10,054 bases of DNA from JBGTCY01 sp041748615 (GCA_041748615.1 JBGTCY010000191.1:1-10054), one strand, 5' to 3'. Counted from the stretch's first letter, positions 1 to 6,642 are shown. Notes: generated from the letters alone by a model not told the origin. Program-made: numbers and translations.

Positions 1-224
1 ATTCGTAAATCGTTAATCGTCATTCGTAAATCGTTAATCGTCATTCGTAAATCGTTAATCGTCATTCGTAAATCATTAATCGTTAATCGCAAATCGTTAA
101 TCGCAAATCGTTAATCGCAAATCATTAATCGTAAATCGTTAATCGCAAATCGTCATTCGTAAATCATCATTCGTAAATCATCATTCGTAAATCGTAAATC
201 AACATTCGTAAATCGTAAATCGCA
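1..224. repeat. Period-7 tandem repeat array, about 32 heptamers
   Basis: The stretch divides into 32 consecutive 7-base units without a break in phase. Unit types include attcgta, aatcgtt, aatcgtc, aatcgca, aatcatt, aatcatc and aatcgta, so the consensus is roughly AATCGTN. The first 63 bases are three identical copies of a 21-base, three-heptamer higher-order unit; after that the order of unit types becomes irregular. The array probably continues left of the window. Its right edge falls exactly on the stop codon of the CoA-transferase gene, leaving no spacer. The array has no open frame worth calling. Function is unknown; it is a likely site of copy-number variation or assembly collapse. Confidence 0.95.
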
Positions 225-926
225 TCACTTTTTCCCGCGTACAGTTCTTTGCTCAATTCTTTTTTCATAATTCTCTCCCTGAAAAATGCGATGTACAAAA
301 ATTCCGGGTGTGTGAATTTCATTCGGGTCTAATTCTCCTATAGGCACTAACTCTTCCACTTCGGCAATCGTAATTTTTCCAGCCATTGCCATCAGCGGGT
401 TGAAATTTCTGGAGGTGCCCCTGTAAATCAAGTTTCCGGAATGGTCGCCTTTCCATGCTTTCACGATGGCAAAATCGGATTTGAAAGCAAGTTCCATGAG
501 ATATTTTTTTCCGTCAAATTCCCGCGATTCTTTTCCATCGGCTAATTCAGTACCGACTCCTGCCGGAGTGAAAAAAGCGGGAATGCCATAACCCGCCATC
601 ATGCAGCGCGTAGCTAAAGTGCCCTGTGGAATTAAATCCACCTCAAGTTCACCGGTGAGCATCTGCCGCTCGAACTCCGCATTTTCACCCACATAAGAGG
701 AAATCATTTTTTTTACCTGCCGCTTTTGCAGCATCAATCCGATGCCGAAATCATCCACCCCCGCGTTGTTGGAAATGCAAGTGAGATTTTTCACACCCTT
801 GCGCACAAGCGCGTTGATGCAATTCTCCGGAATACCGCTCAACCCGAATCCTCCGAGCATCAAGGTCATCCCGTCCTGAATATCCCGGATTGCTTCTTCC
901 GCGCTGATTACAACTTTGTTTATCAT
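225..926 (-). CDS. scoA: CoA-transferase subunit A (3-oxoacid/succinyl-CoA:acetoacetate type)
   Basis: Cytoplasmic alpha subunit of a two-subunit family I CoA-transferase, which moves CoA between succinyl-CoA and a 3-oxoacid such as acetoacetate. At 233 residues it is full length for the family. The N-terminal signature LGGFGLSGIPE lies at about residues 24-34, followed by SNNAG (52-56), SYVGEN (77-82), IPQGTLATR (99-107) and FFTPAGVGT (118-126), all typical of ScoA/AtoD/PcaI-like subunits. The catalytic glutamate of this family sits in the beta subunit, which is not in the window; it would be expected downstream, left of position 1 and beyond the heptamer array. The gene starts 14 bases after the DUF4296 gene stop, so the two are probably co-transcribed. 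Exact acyl substrate cannot be settled from subunit A alone, although the length and motifs favour the succinyl-CoA:3-ketoacid type. Confidence 0.93.
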   Translation of the reverse strand: MINKVVISAEEAIRDIQDGMTLMLGGFGLSGIPENCINALVRKGVKNLTCISNNAGVDDFGIGLMLQKRQVKKMISSYVGENAEFERQMLTGELEVDLIPQGTLATRCMMAGYGIPAFFTPAGVGTELADGKESREFDGKKYLMELAFKSDFAIVKAWKGDHSGNLIYRGTSRNFNPLMAMAGKITIAEVEELVPIGELDPNEIHTPGIFVHRIFQGENYEKRIEQRTVRGKK

Positions 927-940
927 AACTAAAAATAATT

Positions 941-1312
941 TTAAGGATTTATTTCATCTTCACTCACTTCTTCCCCTTTGAATAACGCATCTTTTTTGCT
1001 CAACTCTTCCACCACTTTTGTCATGAGTTCATCCATCTTCCCGGGATGATTTTCATAATAATGATAGGTTGTCATAAATTCCTCTTCGCTGACTTCATGT
1101 TTTTTGAAAAGAAAGTCATAATTGCTTTTCATAAACAAGGCAAGTGAATCCATTGTCATTTTTTTACTTTCCGCAATCGCTTCAGTAAGATGAATATCGG
1201 AAATGAGCAGCGCCATTTTGTTTTCACTGATTGGCGGTAATTTTTTATCATCGCTCCGGCATGCAATGAGTAACAGCAGGAGGATAATATTTATCAAATT
1301 TGCTTTCAACAA
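941..1312 (-). CDS. DUF4296 domain lipoprotein
   Basis: Small Bacteroidota-type lipoprotein of unknown function. The mature part carries the DUF4296 pattern: a PPISENKMALLISDIHLTEA segment shortly after the lipid-attachment cysteine, then a helical, acidic region with MTTYHYYENHPGKMDELM, ending in an acidic tail. The frame stays open to an ATG at 1429, but that start would put over 30 residues before the signal peptide and overlap yggS by 98 bases. I prefer one of two adjacent TTG codons (1310-1312 or 1307-1309): translation then begins LLKANLINIILLLLLIAC, a short signal peptide ending in a lipobox with cysteine at residue 17 or 18. About 122-123 residues suits the family. It is divergent from yggS and followed after 14 bases by scoA. 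Start choice is uncertain; family assignment is fairly firm. Confidence 0.8.
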   Translation of the reverse strand: MLKANLINIILLLLLIACRSDDKKLPPISENKMALLISDIHLTEAIAESKKMTMDSLALFMKSNYDFLFKKHEVSEEEFMTTYHYYENHPGKMDELMTKVVEELSKKDALFKGEEVSEDEINP

Positions 1313-1331
1313 AACCGGGGACAATTTTTGA

Positions 1332-2006
1332 ATGGATATAAACGAAATACAACGATTGCAGGCAAATTTAAAGGAAAAAAAGGTGAGGTTGATTGCGGTC
1401 AGCAAGACGCATTCCGTTGATGAAATCAAAACGGTTTATGATACCGGACACCGTTTGTTCGGTGAAAATAAAGTACAGGAACTTGTTCCGAAATATGAGC
1501 TTTTACCCAAAGACATCGAATGGCATTTTATCGGACATCTGCAAAAAAACAAAGTAAAATACATCGCACCGTTCATCGCGCTCATTCATTCGGTGGACAG
1601 TCTTGATTTGCTGAAAGAAATCAACAAGCGGGCGCAACAATCAAACCGCGTCATTCACTTTTTATTTGAAATACACATCGCCCGCGAAGAAAGTAAACAC
1701 GGGTTAAATGAAAATACACTCCGAAAAATTTTAGAAGACCCGGAAATCGAACAACTGAAAAATGTAAATCCTTGCGGATTGATGGGCATGGCAACTTATA
1801 CGGACGATGAAAGCATGATTAGGAATGAGTTTCGCAGTCTGAAAGAAATTTTCGGGCGTGTAAAAGAAAAATATTTTCCTGATGCGGTTGATTTCAGAGA
1901 ACTGTCAATGGGGATGTCGGGAGATTATGAAATTGCCATTGAAGCAGGCAGCACGATGGTACGGCTGGGGACGGTGATTTTCGGGGAGCGGGAATATTTA
2001 CAATAG
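1332..2006 (+). CDS. yggS: YggS-family pyridoxal phosphate homeostasis protein
   Basis: Cytosolic PLP-binding protein of the YggS/PROSC/YBL036C family, which buffers free PLP and affects amino-acid pools; no enzymatic reaction is established for the family. The 224 residues form one alanine-racemase-like TIM barrel. Visible motifs are RLIAVSKTH with the PLP lysine at residue 25, FGENKVQEL (43-51), the WHFIGHLQKNK segment, HSVDS, and near the C-terminus the phosphate-binding region LSMGMSGDYEIAIEAGSTMV followed by RLGTVIFGER. The ATG at 1332 places the lysine at the usual depth, slightly N-terminally shorter than E. coli YggS (K36). No Shine-Dalgarno is visible. A near-match -7 box, CAAATTTG at 1295-1302, precedes it; being palindromic, it reads the same on both strands. 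The gene is divergent from the DUF4296 gene. Confidence 0.95.
   Translation: MDINEIQRLQANLKEKKVRLIAVSKTHSVDEIKTVYDTGHRLFGENKVQELVPKYELLPKDIEWHFIGHLQKNKVKYIAPFIALIHSVDSLDLLKEINKRAQQSNRVIHFLFEIHIAREESKHGLNENTLRKILEDPEIEQLKNVNPCGLMGMATYTDDESMIRNEFRSLKEIFGRVKEKYFPDAVDFRELSMGMSGDYEIAIEAGSTMVRLGTVIFGEREYLQ
1363..1370 (-). promoter_or_regulatory. Candidate -7 element for the DUF4296-scoA unit
   Basis: On the minus strand this reads TAAATTTG, a full match to the Bacteroidota -7 consensus TAnnTTTG, inside the 5' end of yggS. It would give a leader of about 45 bases before the proposed TTG starts. No clear -33 TTG/TTTG is visible at the expected spacing, so support is limited. Confidence 0.3.
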
Positions 2007-2015
2007 TTAATTCTC

Positions 2016-2043
2016 AGATTTTAGATGTTAGACTTTAGATGTT
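2016..2043 (+). repeat. Short period-7 array after yggS
   Basis: Four heptamers in phase: agatttt, agatgtt, agacttt, agatgtt. The array starts 10 bases after the yggS stop. Its TAG trinucleotides at 2022, 2029 and 2036 fall in all three frames. The reverse complement has the form of the arrays at 5477-5490 and 6833-6883 (TCTAAAR/TCTAACA). Confidence 0.75.
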
Positions 2044-2152
2044 ACCCTTGTGGAAGTTATTCATGAAATGTGACAAAACTATTTATAAAACCTCTAAAAA
2101 GTTTTGAACAACAGACTGACAATCACCTTTTCTGCCCTTGCATTTAATTCTC

Positions 2153-2160
2153 TAAATTTG
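2153..2160 (+). promoter_or_regulatory. Candidate carB promoter, Bacteroidota -7 element
   Basis: TAAATTTG matches the TAnnTTTG consensus fully and lies 19 bases before the carB ATG, giving a leader of roughly 15 bases. A T-rich stretch near 2127-2132 sits where a -33 element would be, but is not a clear TTTG. Confidence 0.45.
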
Positions 2161-2179
2161 CCCGAACTTTTTTTACTAC

Positions 2180-4999
2180 ATGCCAAAAGATACTTCCATT
2201 CGCTCTGTATTGATTATCGGCAGCGGTCCCATCATTATCGGACAGGCTTGCGAGTTTGATTATTCGGGTTCACAAGCCGCGCGTTCGCTGCGCGAAGAGG
2301 GCATCGAAGTGACGCTCATCAATTCGAATCCCGCTACAATCATGACGGATAATGTGACGGCAGACCATATTTATCTGCTGCCGCTTGAAGTGGAATCACT
2401 CAGGCAGATTTTGCGGGAACAAAAAATTGACGCGGTGCTGCCTACGATGGGCGGACAAACCGCGCTGAATCTTTGCAAAGAAGCCGATGAGTTGGGCATC
2501 TGGAAAGAATTTGGCGTGAGAATGATTGGGGTGGATATCGAAGCGATTGACATCACGGAAAACCGCGAGCGTTTTCGCCAGTTGATGATTGACCTCGGAA
2601 TCGGTGTGGCAAAATCGAAAATCGCCAATTCATTTTTGGAAGGGAAGGAAGTGGCGCAGGACATCGGCTACCCGCTTGTGATTCGCCCGTCTTACACGCT
2701 GGGCGGCTCAGGTGGAAGTTTTGTGTTGAAGAAAGAAGAATTGGATGAAAAACTACAGCGTGGTTTGTCTGCATCACCAACCCATGAGGTGCTGGTGGAA
2801 CAGGCTGTGTTTGGGTGGAAGGAATTTGAGTTGGAACTGCTGCGCGATTGCAATGACAATATTGTCATTATCTGTACGGTGGAAAATTTTGACCCGATGG
2901 GTATCCACACGGGCGATTCCATTACGGTAGCGCCCGCAATGACACTCTCTGATACTGCTTATCAGAGGATGCGCGACATGGCGAAACTGATGATGCGCTC
3001 GCTCGGTAATTTCTGGGGTGGCTGTAATGTACAGTTTGCGCTCAATCCGGAAACGGAAGATTTGATTGCCGTTGAAATCAACCCGCGCGTGTCGCGTTCA
3101 TCGGCATTGGCGTCAAAAGCCACCGGCTATCCCATCGCCAAGATTGCAGCCAAACTCGCGATTGGATATTCGTTGGATGAATTGCGGAATCAAATCACCG
3201 GAACTACATCTGCGTTTTTCGAACCGGCATTAGACTATACCATTGTGAAAATTCCGAGATGGAATTTTGATAAGTTCAAAGGCAGTGACGAAACGCTCGG
3301 GTTGCAGATGAAGTCAGTAGGGGAGGTGATGGCAATCGGCAGGAGTTTTATTGAAGCGGTGCAAAAAGCCTGTCAGTCTTTGGAAAACAACCGTATCGGT
3401 CTGGGCGCGGATAAAAAAGTATGGACGCGCACCGAAGAAATTATTCACGGATTGGAGTTTCCATCGCATGACCGTATCTTCAGAATCAAAGACGCTTTTT
3501 CATTGGGAGTGCCGCTGAAAACAATTCAAAACCTGACGAGAATTGACCCCTGGTTTTTATTGCAAATTCAAAAATTGGTGCAGATAGAACAGGAAATTAA
3601 AAAGCTGGCTTTAAATGAAATCAGCGAGGATTTTTTCCGCGAAATCAAACAACTCGGATATGCTGACCGGCAAATCGCCAACCTCGTGAGTGATGATGTG
3701 ACGGAAGATGAGGTCTATGAACGTAGAAAAAAACTCGGAATCCAGCGGGTTTATAAATTGGTGGATACCTGCGCGGCAGAATTTGAAGCGAAAACACCAT
3801 ATTATTACTCCACTTTTGACCAGGAGAATGAAAGTATCCGCTCGGATAAAAAGAAAATTATCGTGTTGGGTTCCGGTCCCAACCGTATTGGACAGGGCAT
3901 TGAGTTTGATTATTGCTGTGTGCATGGCGTGCTTGCCATCCGTGAATGCGGGTATGAAGCCATCATGATTAATTGCAATCCGGAAACCGTATCCACGGAT
4001 TTCGACATCGCGGACAAACTGTATTTCGAACCGGTTTTCTGGGAGCATCTCCGTGAAATCATTGAGTTGGAACAGCCGGAAGGTGTCATCGTTCAGTTGG
4101 GTGGACAAACCGCTCTTAAGCTGGCGGAGAAGTTGCAGCAAAACGGCATCAAAATCATCGGAACATCCTACGCGGATATGGACACCGCAGAAGACCGGGG
4201 CGCTTTTTCCGATTTGTTGAAAGAGTTGAAGATTCCTTATCCGAAATACGGAGTCGCGCACAGCGCTGAAGAGGCATTGGTGGCGGCTAAAGAGGTCGGC
4301 TATCCCGTGTTGGTTCGTCCTTCCTACGTTTTGGGCGGTCAGCGGATGCGTATTGTAATTAATGATGAGGAGCTGGAAAAAACCGTGTTGAGTTTATTGA
4401 AACATTTACCCGACAACAAAATTCTGATTGACCATTTTCTCGACCGCGCAGAGGAAGCCGAAATTGACGCGATTTCTGACGGGGAGGATGTACAAATCAT
4501 GGGTATCATGGAACATATTGAGCCGGCAGGGATTCACTCCGGTGATTCAAACGCGGTGTTGCCGCCTTTTAATCTCTCAGAGAAAGTGATTGAAACGATG
4601 AAAGATTATACCCGCCTGATTGCAAAAACATTGAAGATAAAAGGGCTGATTAATATTCAGTTTGCCATTAAGGATGATAAGGTGTATGTAATTGAAGCCA
4701 ACCCGCGCGCGTCCCGTACGACACCATTTATCTGCAAGGCTTACAAAATACCTTACCTGAATGTCGCCACGAAAGTGATGCTGGGTGAAAAGAAATTAAA
4801 AGACTTTACTTTCAAGCCGCATTTGGATGGTTTTGCCATCAAAGAGCCGGTTTTCTCTTTCAATAAATTTCCGGGCGTCAACAAAGAGTTAGGTCCCGAG
4901 ATGAAATCAACGGGCGAAGCGATTCGGTTTATCAAAGATATGAAAGACGAATATTTCAGGAAACTCTACAGCCAAAAGTCAATGTACCTCAGCAGGTAA
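2180..4999 (+). CDS. carB: Carbamoyl-phosphate synthase large subunit, without the C-terminal allosteric domain
   Basis: Synthetase subunit that makes carbamoyl phosphate from bicarbonate, ATP and ammonia delivered by CarA, feeding pyrimidine and arginine synthesis. The first ATP-grasp half (about 1-400) has VIRPSYTLGGSGGS (167-180), ENFDPMGIHTGDS with H243, Q285 and VEINPRVSR with E299, N301 and R303. The middle (about 400-550) is the oligomerisation region. The second half (about 555-920) starts at VLGSGPNRIGQGIEFDY and holds LVRPSYVLGGQ (711-721), EHIEPAGIHSGDS (778-790) and VIEANPRASR (837-846). The protein ends at residue 939 with YLSR, about 135 residues short of E. coli CarB (1073), so the MGS-like domain binding UMP, IMP and ornithine is absent. 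The next 39 bases show no remnant of it. From memory, other Bacteroidota CarB proteins are similarly short, so this is probably a lineage trait. carA is not adjacent. Confidence 0.98.
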   Translation: MPKDTSIRSVLIIGSGPIIIGQACEFDYSGSQAARSLREEGIEVTLINSNPATIMTDNVTADHIYLLPLEVESLRQILREQKIDAVLPTMGGQTALNLCKEADELGIWKEFGVRMIGVDIEAIDITENRERFRQLMIDLGIGVAKSKIANSFLEGKEVAQDIGYPLVIRPSYTLGGSGGSFVLKKEELDEKLQRGLSASPTHEVLVEQAVFGWKEFELELLRDCNDNIVIICTVENFDPMGIHTGDSITVAPAMTLSDTAYQRMRDMAKLMMRSLGNFWGGCNVQFALNPETEDLIAVEINPRVSRSSALASKATGYPIAKIAAKLAIGYSLDELRNQITGTTSAFFEPALDYTIVKIPRWNFDKFKGSDETLGLQMKSVGEVMAIGRSFIEAVQKACQSLENNRIGLGADKKVWTRTEEIIHGLEFPSHDRIFRIKDAFSLGVPLKTIQNLTRIDPWFLLQIQKLVQIEQEIKKLALNEISEDFFREIKQLGYADRQIANLVSDDVTEDEVYERRKKLGIQRVYKLVDTCAAEFEAKTPYYYSTFDQENESIRSDKKKIIVLGSGPNRIGQGIEFDYCCVHGVLAIRECGYEAIMINCNPETVSTDFDIADKLYFEPVFWEHLREIIELEQPEGVIVQLGGQTALKLAEKLQQNGIKIIGTSYADMDTAEDRGAFSDLLKELKIPYPKYGVAHSAEEALVAAKEVGYPVLVRPSYVLGGQRMRIVINDEELEKTVLSLLKHLPDNKILIDHFLDRAEEAEIDAISDGEDVQIMGIMEHIEPAGIHSGDSNAVLPPFNLSEKVIETMKDYTRLIAKTLKIKGLINIQFAIKDDKVYVIEANPRASRTTPFICKAYKIPYLNVATKVMLGEKKLKDFTFKPHLDGFAIKEPVFSFNKFPGVNKELGPEMKSTGEAIRFIKDMKDEYFRKLYSQKSMYLSR

Positions 5000-5038
5000 G
5001 ATTGTCGGAAAATCTTTCTTTTTAGGATAAAAAAACGG

Positions 5039-5260
5039 TCAGTGTTCATCTTCATTGAAGAAGAAGTCTTCCTTGGTAGGATAGTCTGACCAGATGTCTT
5101 CGATACCTTCGTAAATTTCTCCTTCGTCATCCAATTCCTGAAGGTTTTCAATCACTTCAATCGGAGCGCCTGAACGAATGCAATAATCAATCAACTCATC
5201 CTTGGTTGCAGGCCAGGGAGCATCTTCAAGGTAAGAAGCTAATTCTAATGTCCAGTACAT
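5039..5260 (-). CDS. DUF2795 domain protein
   Basis: A 73-residue acidic cytosolic protein that I recognise as the strongly conserved Bacteroidota DUF2795 member. It begins MYWTLELASYLEDAPWPATK, continues DELIDYCIRSGAPIEVIENL, then an acidic stretch with GEIYEGIEDIW, and ends in SDYPTKEDFFFNEDEH. There is no signal peptide or membrane segment. The molecular role of the family is not established. The ATG at 5258-5260 is the natural start, since the family shares MYWTLELASYLE at its N-terminus. The gene is monocistronic here, convergent with carB with 39 bases between stops, and preceded by a good TAnnTTTG element. The longer overlapping minus-strand frame at 5245-5445 is not credible. Confidence 0.93.
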   Translation of the reverse strand: MYWTLELASYLEDAPWPATKDELIDYCIRSGAPIEVIENLQELDDEGEIYEGIEDIWSDYPTKEDFFFNEDEH

Positions 5261-5287
5261 AATTCTTTAGATTTTTTAAAATGGCTG

Positions 5288-5295
5288 CAAATATA
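5288..5295 (-). promoter_or_regulatory. Candidate promoter of the DUF2795 gene, -7 element
   Basis: Minus-strand sequence TATATTTG fits the TAnnTTTG consensus exactly and lies 27 bases before the ATG, so the leader would be about 20-25 bases. A -33 element is not distinct. Confidence 0.45.
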
Positions 5296-5401
5296 TAAGA
5301 TAATACTACACATGCTAACGATATTTTTCGTGAATAGTTTCAGTATTTGTGGAAAATTAATATGACGGGTGAAAAACAAGCCTAAGTTGACGCGGGATTT
5401 T

Positions 5402-5421
5402 TTTCCAAACCGGTCTGGAAA
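5402..5421. repeat. 20-base near-perfect palindrome
   Basis: The arms are TTTCCA (5402-5407) and TGGAAA (5416-5421) around a self-complementary ACCGGT core (5409-5414). Only the pair 5408/5415 breaks the symmetry. It could be an operator or a cruciform site; its position over 100 bases upstream of the DUF2795 promoter gives no clear target. Confidence 0.6.
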
Positions 5422-5476
5422 TCGTCCTCTGCATGATTTAGGCACGTTTCCAATATAATCTCATTGCGTCAAATAT

Positions 5477-5524
5477 CTAAAGTCTAATATCTGCTAATTC
5501 AGGATTCAAATTGCGGATGTTATT
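5477..5524. repeat. Heptamer pair plus module shared with the lpxB 3' end
   Basis: Two heptamers (ctaaagt 5477-5483, ctaatat 5484-5490) lead into a module at 5494-5524 that starts ctaattcagg and includes tgcggatgtt. The same module, with about three differences over 30 bases, follows the heptamer array at 6833-6883 and occupies 6887-6917. There it includes the stop and last codons of lpxB; here it is not attached to any gene. Confidence 0.75.
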
Positions 5525-5527
5525 GCC

Positions 5528-5607
5528 CTTGCCGGTCTATGCGTCAGCCTGTTGCATTTGCAAGACCGGCAAGTGGATATCGTCCCCTCCGGTTGCCGGT
5601 CTTGCAA
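5528..5607. repeat. GC-rich inverted repeats with alternative pairings
   Basis: CTTGCCGGTCT (5528-5538) is complementary to AGACCGGCAAG (5563-5573). The longer arm TTGCAAGACCGGCAA (5558-5572) is perfectly complementary over 15 bases to TTGCCGGTCTTGCAA (5593-5607). The middle copy can therefore pair with either flank but not both. It is more GC-rich than its surroundings. There is no T-tract immediately after the second arm, so a simple intrinsic terminator is unlikely. It may be a dispersed palindromic repeat or a structured RNA. Confidence 0.75.
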
Positions 5608-5806
5608 TCACCCGCTGGCTTCGCTTAGACCTGTAACGGCTGCATATATACTAAACACCCTGTAAATTTTAATTCTTAAGCCCCGTCTTAAAAAATAAAC
5701 GTAATGGCTTTGTTCTACTAACATTCGTTGAAAATTTCTTCATACTTCGATAAAAAGGGTGTCTATCTTGTGCCCATCAAATTTTTACCCTTCTAAATAT
5801 TTTAAT

Positions 5807-6010
5807 ATGACATCTATGTTAGAACTGTTAAAAGCAAAGCGCTTAATCAGTATCAAAAAACAATATGATAAATTAAAGTCGGATGCGCTTCAGGCAATGG
5901 AGGCAGGCGATTTGGAAGTCTATTATGATAAGTTAGCCCGCGCGAATAAACTAAAAATGGAACTTTCAGAAACCGTTGCCATAGAGGTGGAAGAGACAAC
6001 GGCAGAGTAA
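5807..6010 (+). CDS. Small charged protein, hypothetical (resembles DUF6435/Lacal_2735-type small proteins)
   Basis: A 67-residue protein if translation starts at the ATG at 5807; another ATG at 5816 gives 64 residues. A longer form from GTG at 5759 would add an N-terminus rich in Cys, Pro and Tyr that looks like translated leader. The sequence is amphipathic and helical: MLELLKAKRLISIKKQYDKL, then KSDALQAMEAGDLEVYYDKL, then a lysine-rich segment ending in an acidic EVEETTAE tail. This pattern of a basic N-terminus followed by a short helical hairpin resembles the small DUF6435/Lacal_2735 proteins, but the usual MFGLFK start is missing, so the match is tentative. There is no membrane segment or signal peptide. 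The next gene begins 44 bases downstream on the same strand. Confidence 0.65.
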   Translation: MTSMLELLKAKRLISIKKQYDKLKSDALQAMEAGDLEVYYDKLARANKLKMELSETVAIEVEETTAE

Positions 6011-6054
6011 TTCTTACCCGGTAAACTTCTAAGGCGATTATCATAAATTCGATA

Positions 6055-6642
6055 ATGCTTTACCTTTTGTTTCTCCTCATTCTGTTTTACGCGACCCACA
6101 GTTTTTTTGCATCAACCCGGATTAAGGGCATTTTCAAAAATTATTTTCCGGCTTTATTTAAATTCTATCGCTTTTTTTATTCCGCTTTTTCAATTATTCT
6201 TTTGGGATATATCGGTTGGCGATTTTATGTCCATCATGAATTTCATTTCATTTTCAAGCAACAAATCATTTTACATTATGCAGGAACGGGGATGATGTTT
6301 CTTGGATTAATCTTAGTCCTGTGGAGTGTGTTCAATTACAGCATCACTGAATTTCTCGGCATTGACAGGTTGATGTTCCGTGAAAATCCGGCTCCCGCAA
6401 AATTTATCGTCAGAGGAATGAATCAATATGTGCGGCACCCGATTTACACCGGATTGTTGTTGTTCTTTTTGGGTTTATTGCTTTGGTTGCCAACCCTGAT
6501 GACGCTCATGGTTGTTTTGATTTCGTTGATTTATCTTGACATCGGCATGAGGCTGGAAGAGAAAAAACTGGTTGCGGAATTCGGGGAGCAATACAGGAAT
6601 TATCAGAAAGAAGTCAAAAAGGTGATTCCATTTTTATATTGA
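6055..6642 (+). CDS. Integral membrane methyltransferase, ICMT/PEMT/NnrU-like
   Basis: A 195-residue inner-membrane protein with hydrophobic segments at about residues 1-17, 38-57, 72-95 and 131-160. The C-terminal half carries the motif of isoprenylcysteine carboxyl methyltransferase and phospholipid methyltransferase relatives: YVRHPIYTG (125-133), an EE pair at 168-169, FGEQYRNY (176-183) and a closing IPF (191-193). In characterised family members the RHPxYxG and EE elements form the S-adenosylmethionine site. The bacterial substrate is unknown; a lipid or a small thiol/amine compound is possible, and prenylated protein is unlikely in a bacterium. The ATG at 6055 starts directly at the first membrane segment. 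It may share a transcript with the small gene 44 bases upstream, although a near-match -7 box (TAAATTCG, about 6043-6050) lies in that gap. Confidence 0.88.
   Translation: MLYLLFLLILFYATHSFFASTRIKGIFKNYFPALFKFYRFFYSAFSIILLGYIGWRFYVHHEFHFIFKQQIILHYAGTGMMFLGLILVLWSVFNYSITEFLGIDRLMFRENPAPAKFIVRGMNQYVRHPIYTGLLLFFLGLLLWLPTLMTLMVVLISLIYLDIGMRLEEKKLVAEFGEQYRNYQKEVKKVIPFLY

Larger units (their letters stand above)
5261..5806. other. 546-base stretch without a convincing gene
   Basis: No frame here resembles a protein. Going left to right it holds the DUF2795 promoter (5288-5295), a near-perfect palindrome (5402-5421), a two-unit heptamer array with a shared module (5477-5524), a GC-rich set of inverted repeats (5528-5607), and an AT-rich stem-loop (arms TTAAG 5676-5680 and CTTAA 5687-5691, extending imperfectly outward). 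The GC-rich part differs in composition from the AT-rich flanks. The last 115 bases before the small gene at 5807 should hold its promoter, but I see no full TAnnTTTG match there. Confidence 0.7.

Noticed and set aside
1..224. The heptamer array as a CRISPR
   Set aside because: There are no 20-50 base repeats separated by unique spacers; the whole stretch is short tandem units, and no cas genes are present.
3611..4261. A 216-codon minus-strand frame inside carB
   Set aside because: It is fully antisense to conserved carB sequence and has no family resemblance; long antisense frames are common opposite conserved genes.
5000..5038. Intrinsic terminator between carB and the DUF2795 gene
   Set aside because: There is a T-rich run, but the only stem is about four A/T-rich pairs, too weak to call.
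5245..5445. A 66-codon minus-strand frame overlapping the DUF2795 start
   Set aside because: It overlaps the DUF2795 promoter and 5' end, has no recognisable domain, and spans the palindrome and AT-rich leader; composition looks non-coding.
5759..5806. GTG start extending the small protein to 83 residues
   Set aside because: The extension lacks the helical, charged character of the rest, and two ATG codons follow at sensible positions.
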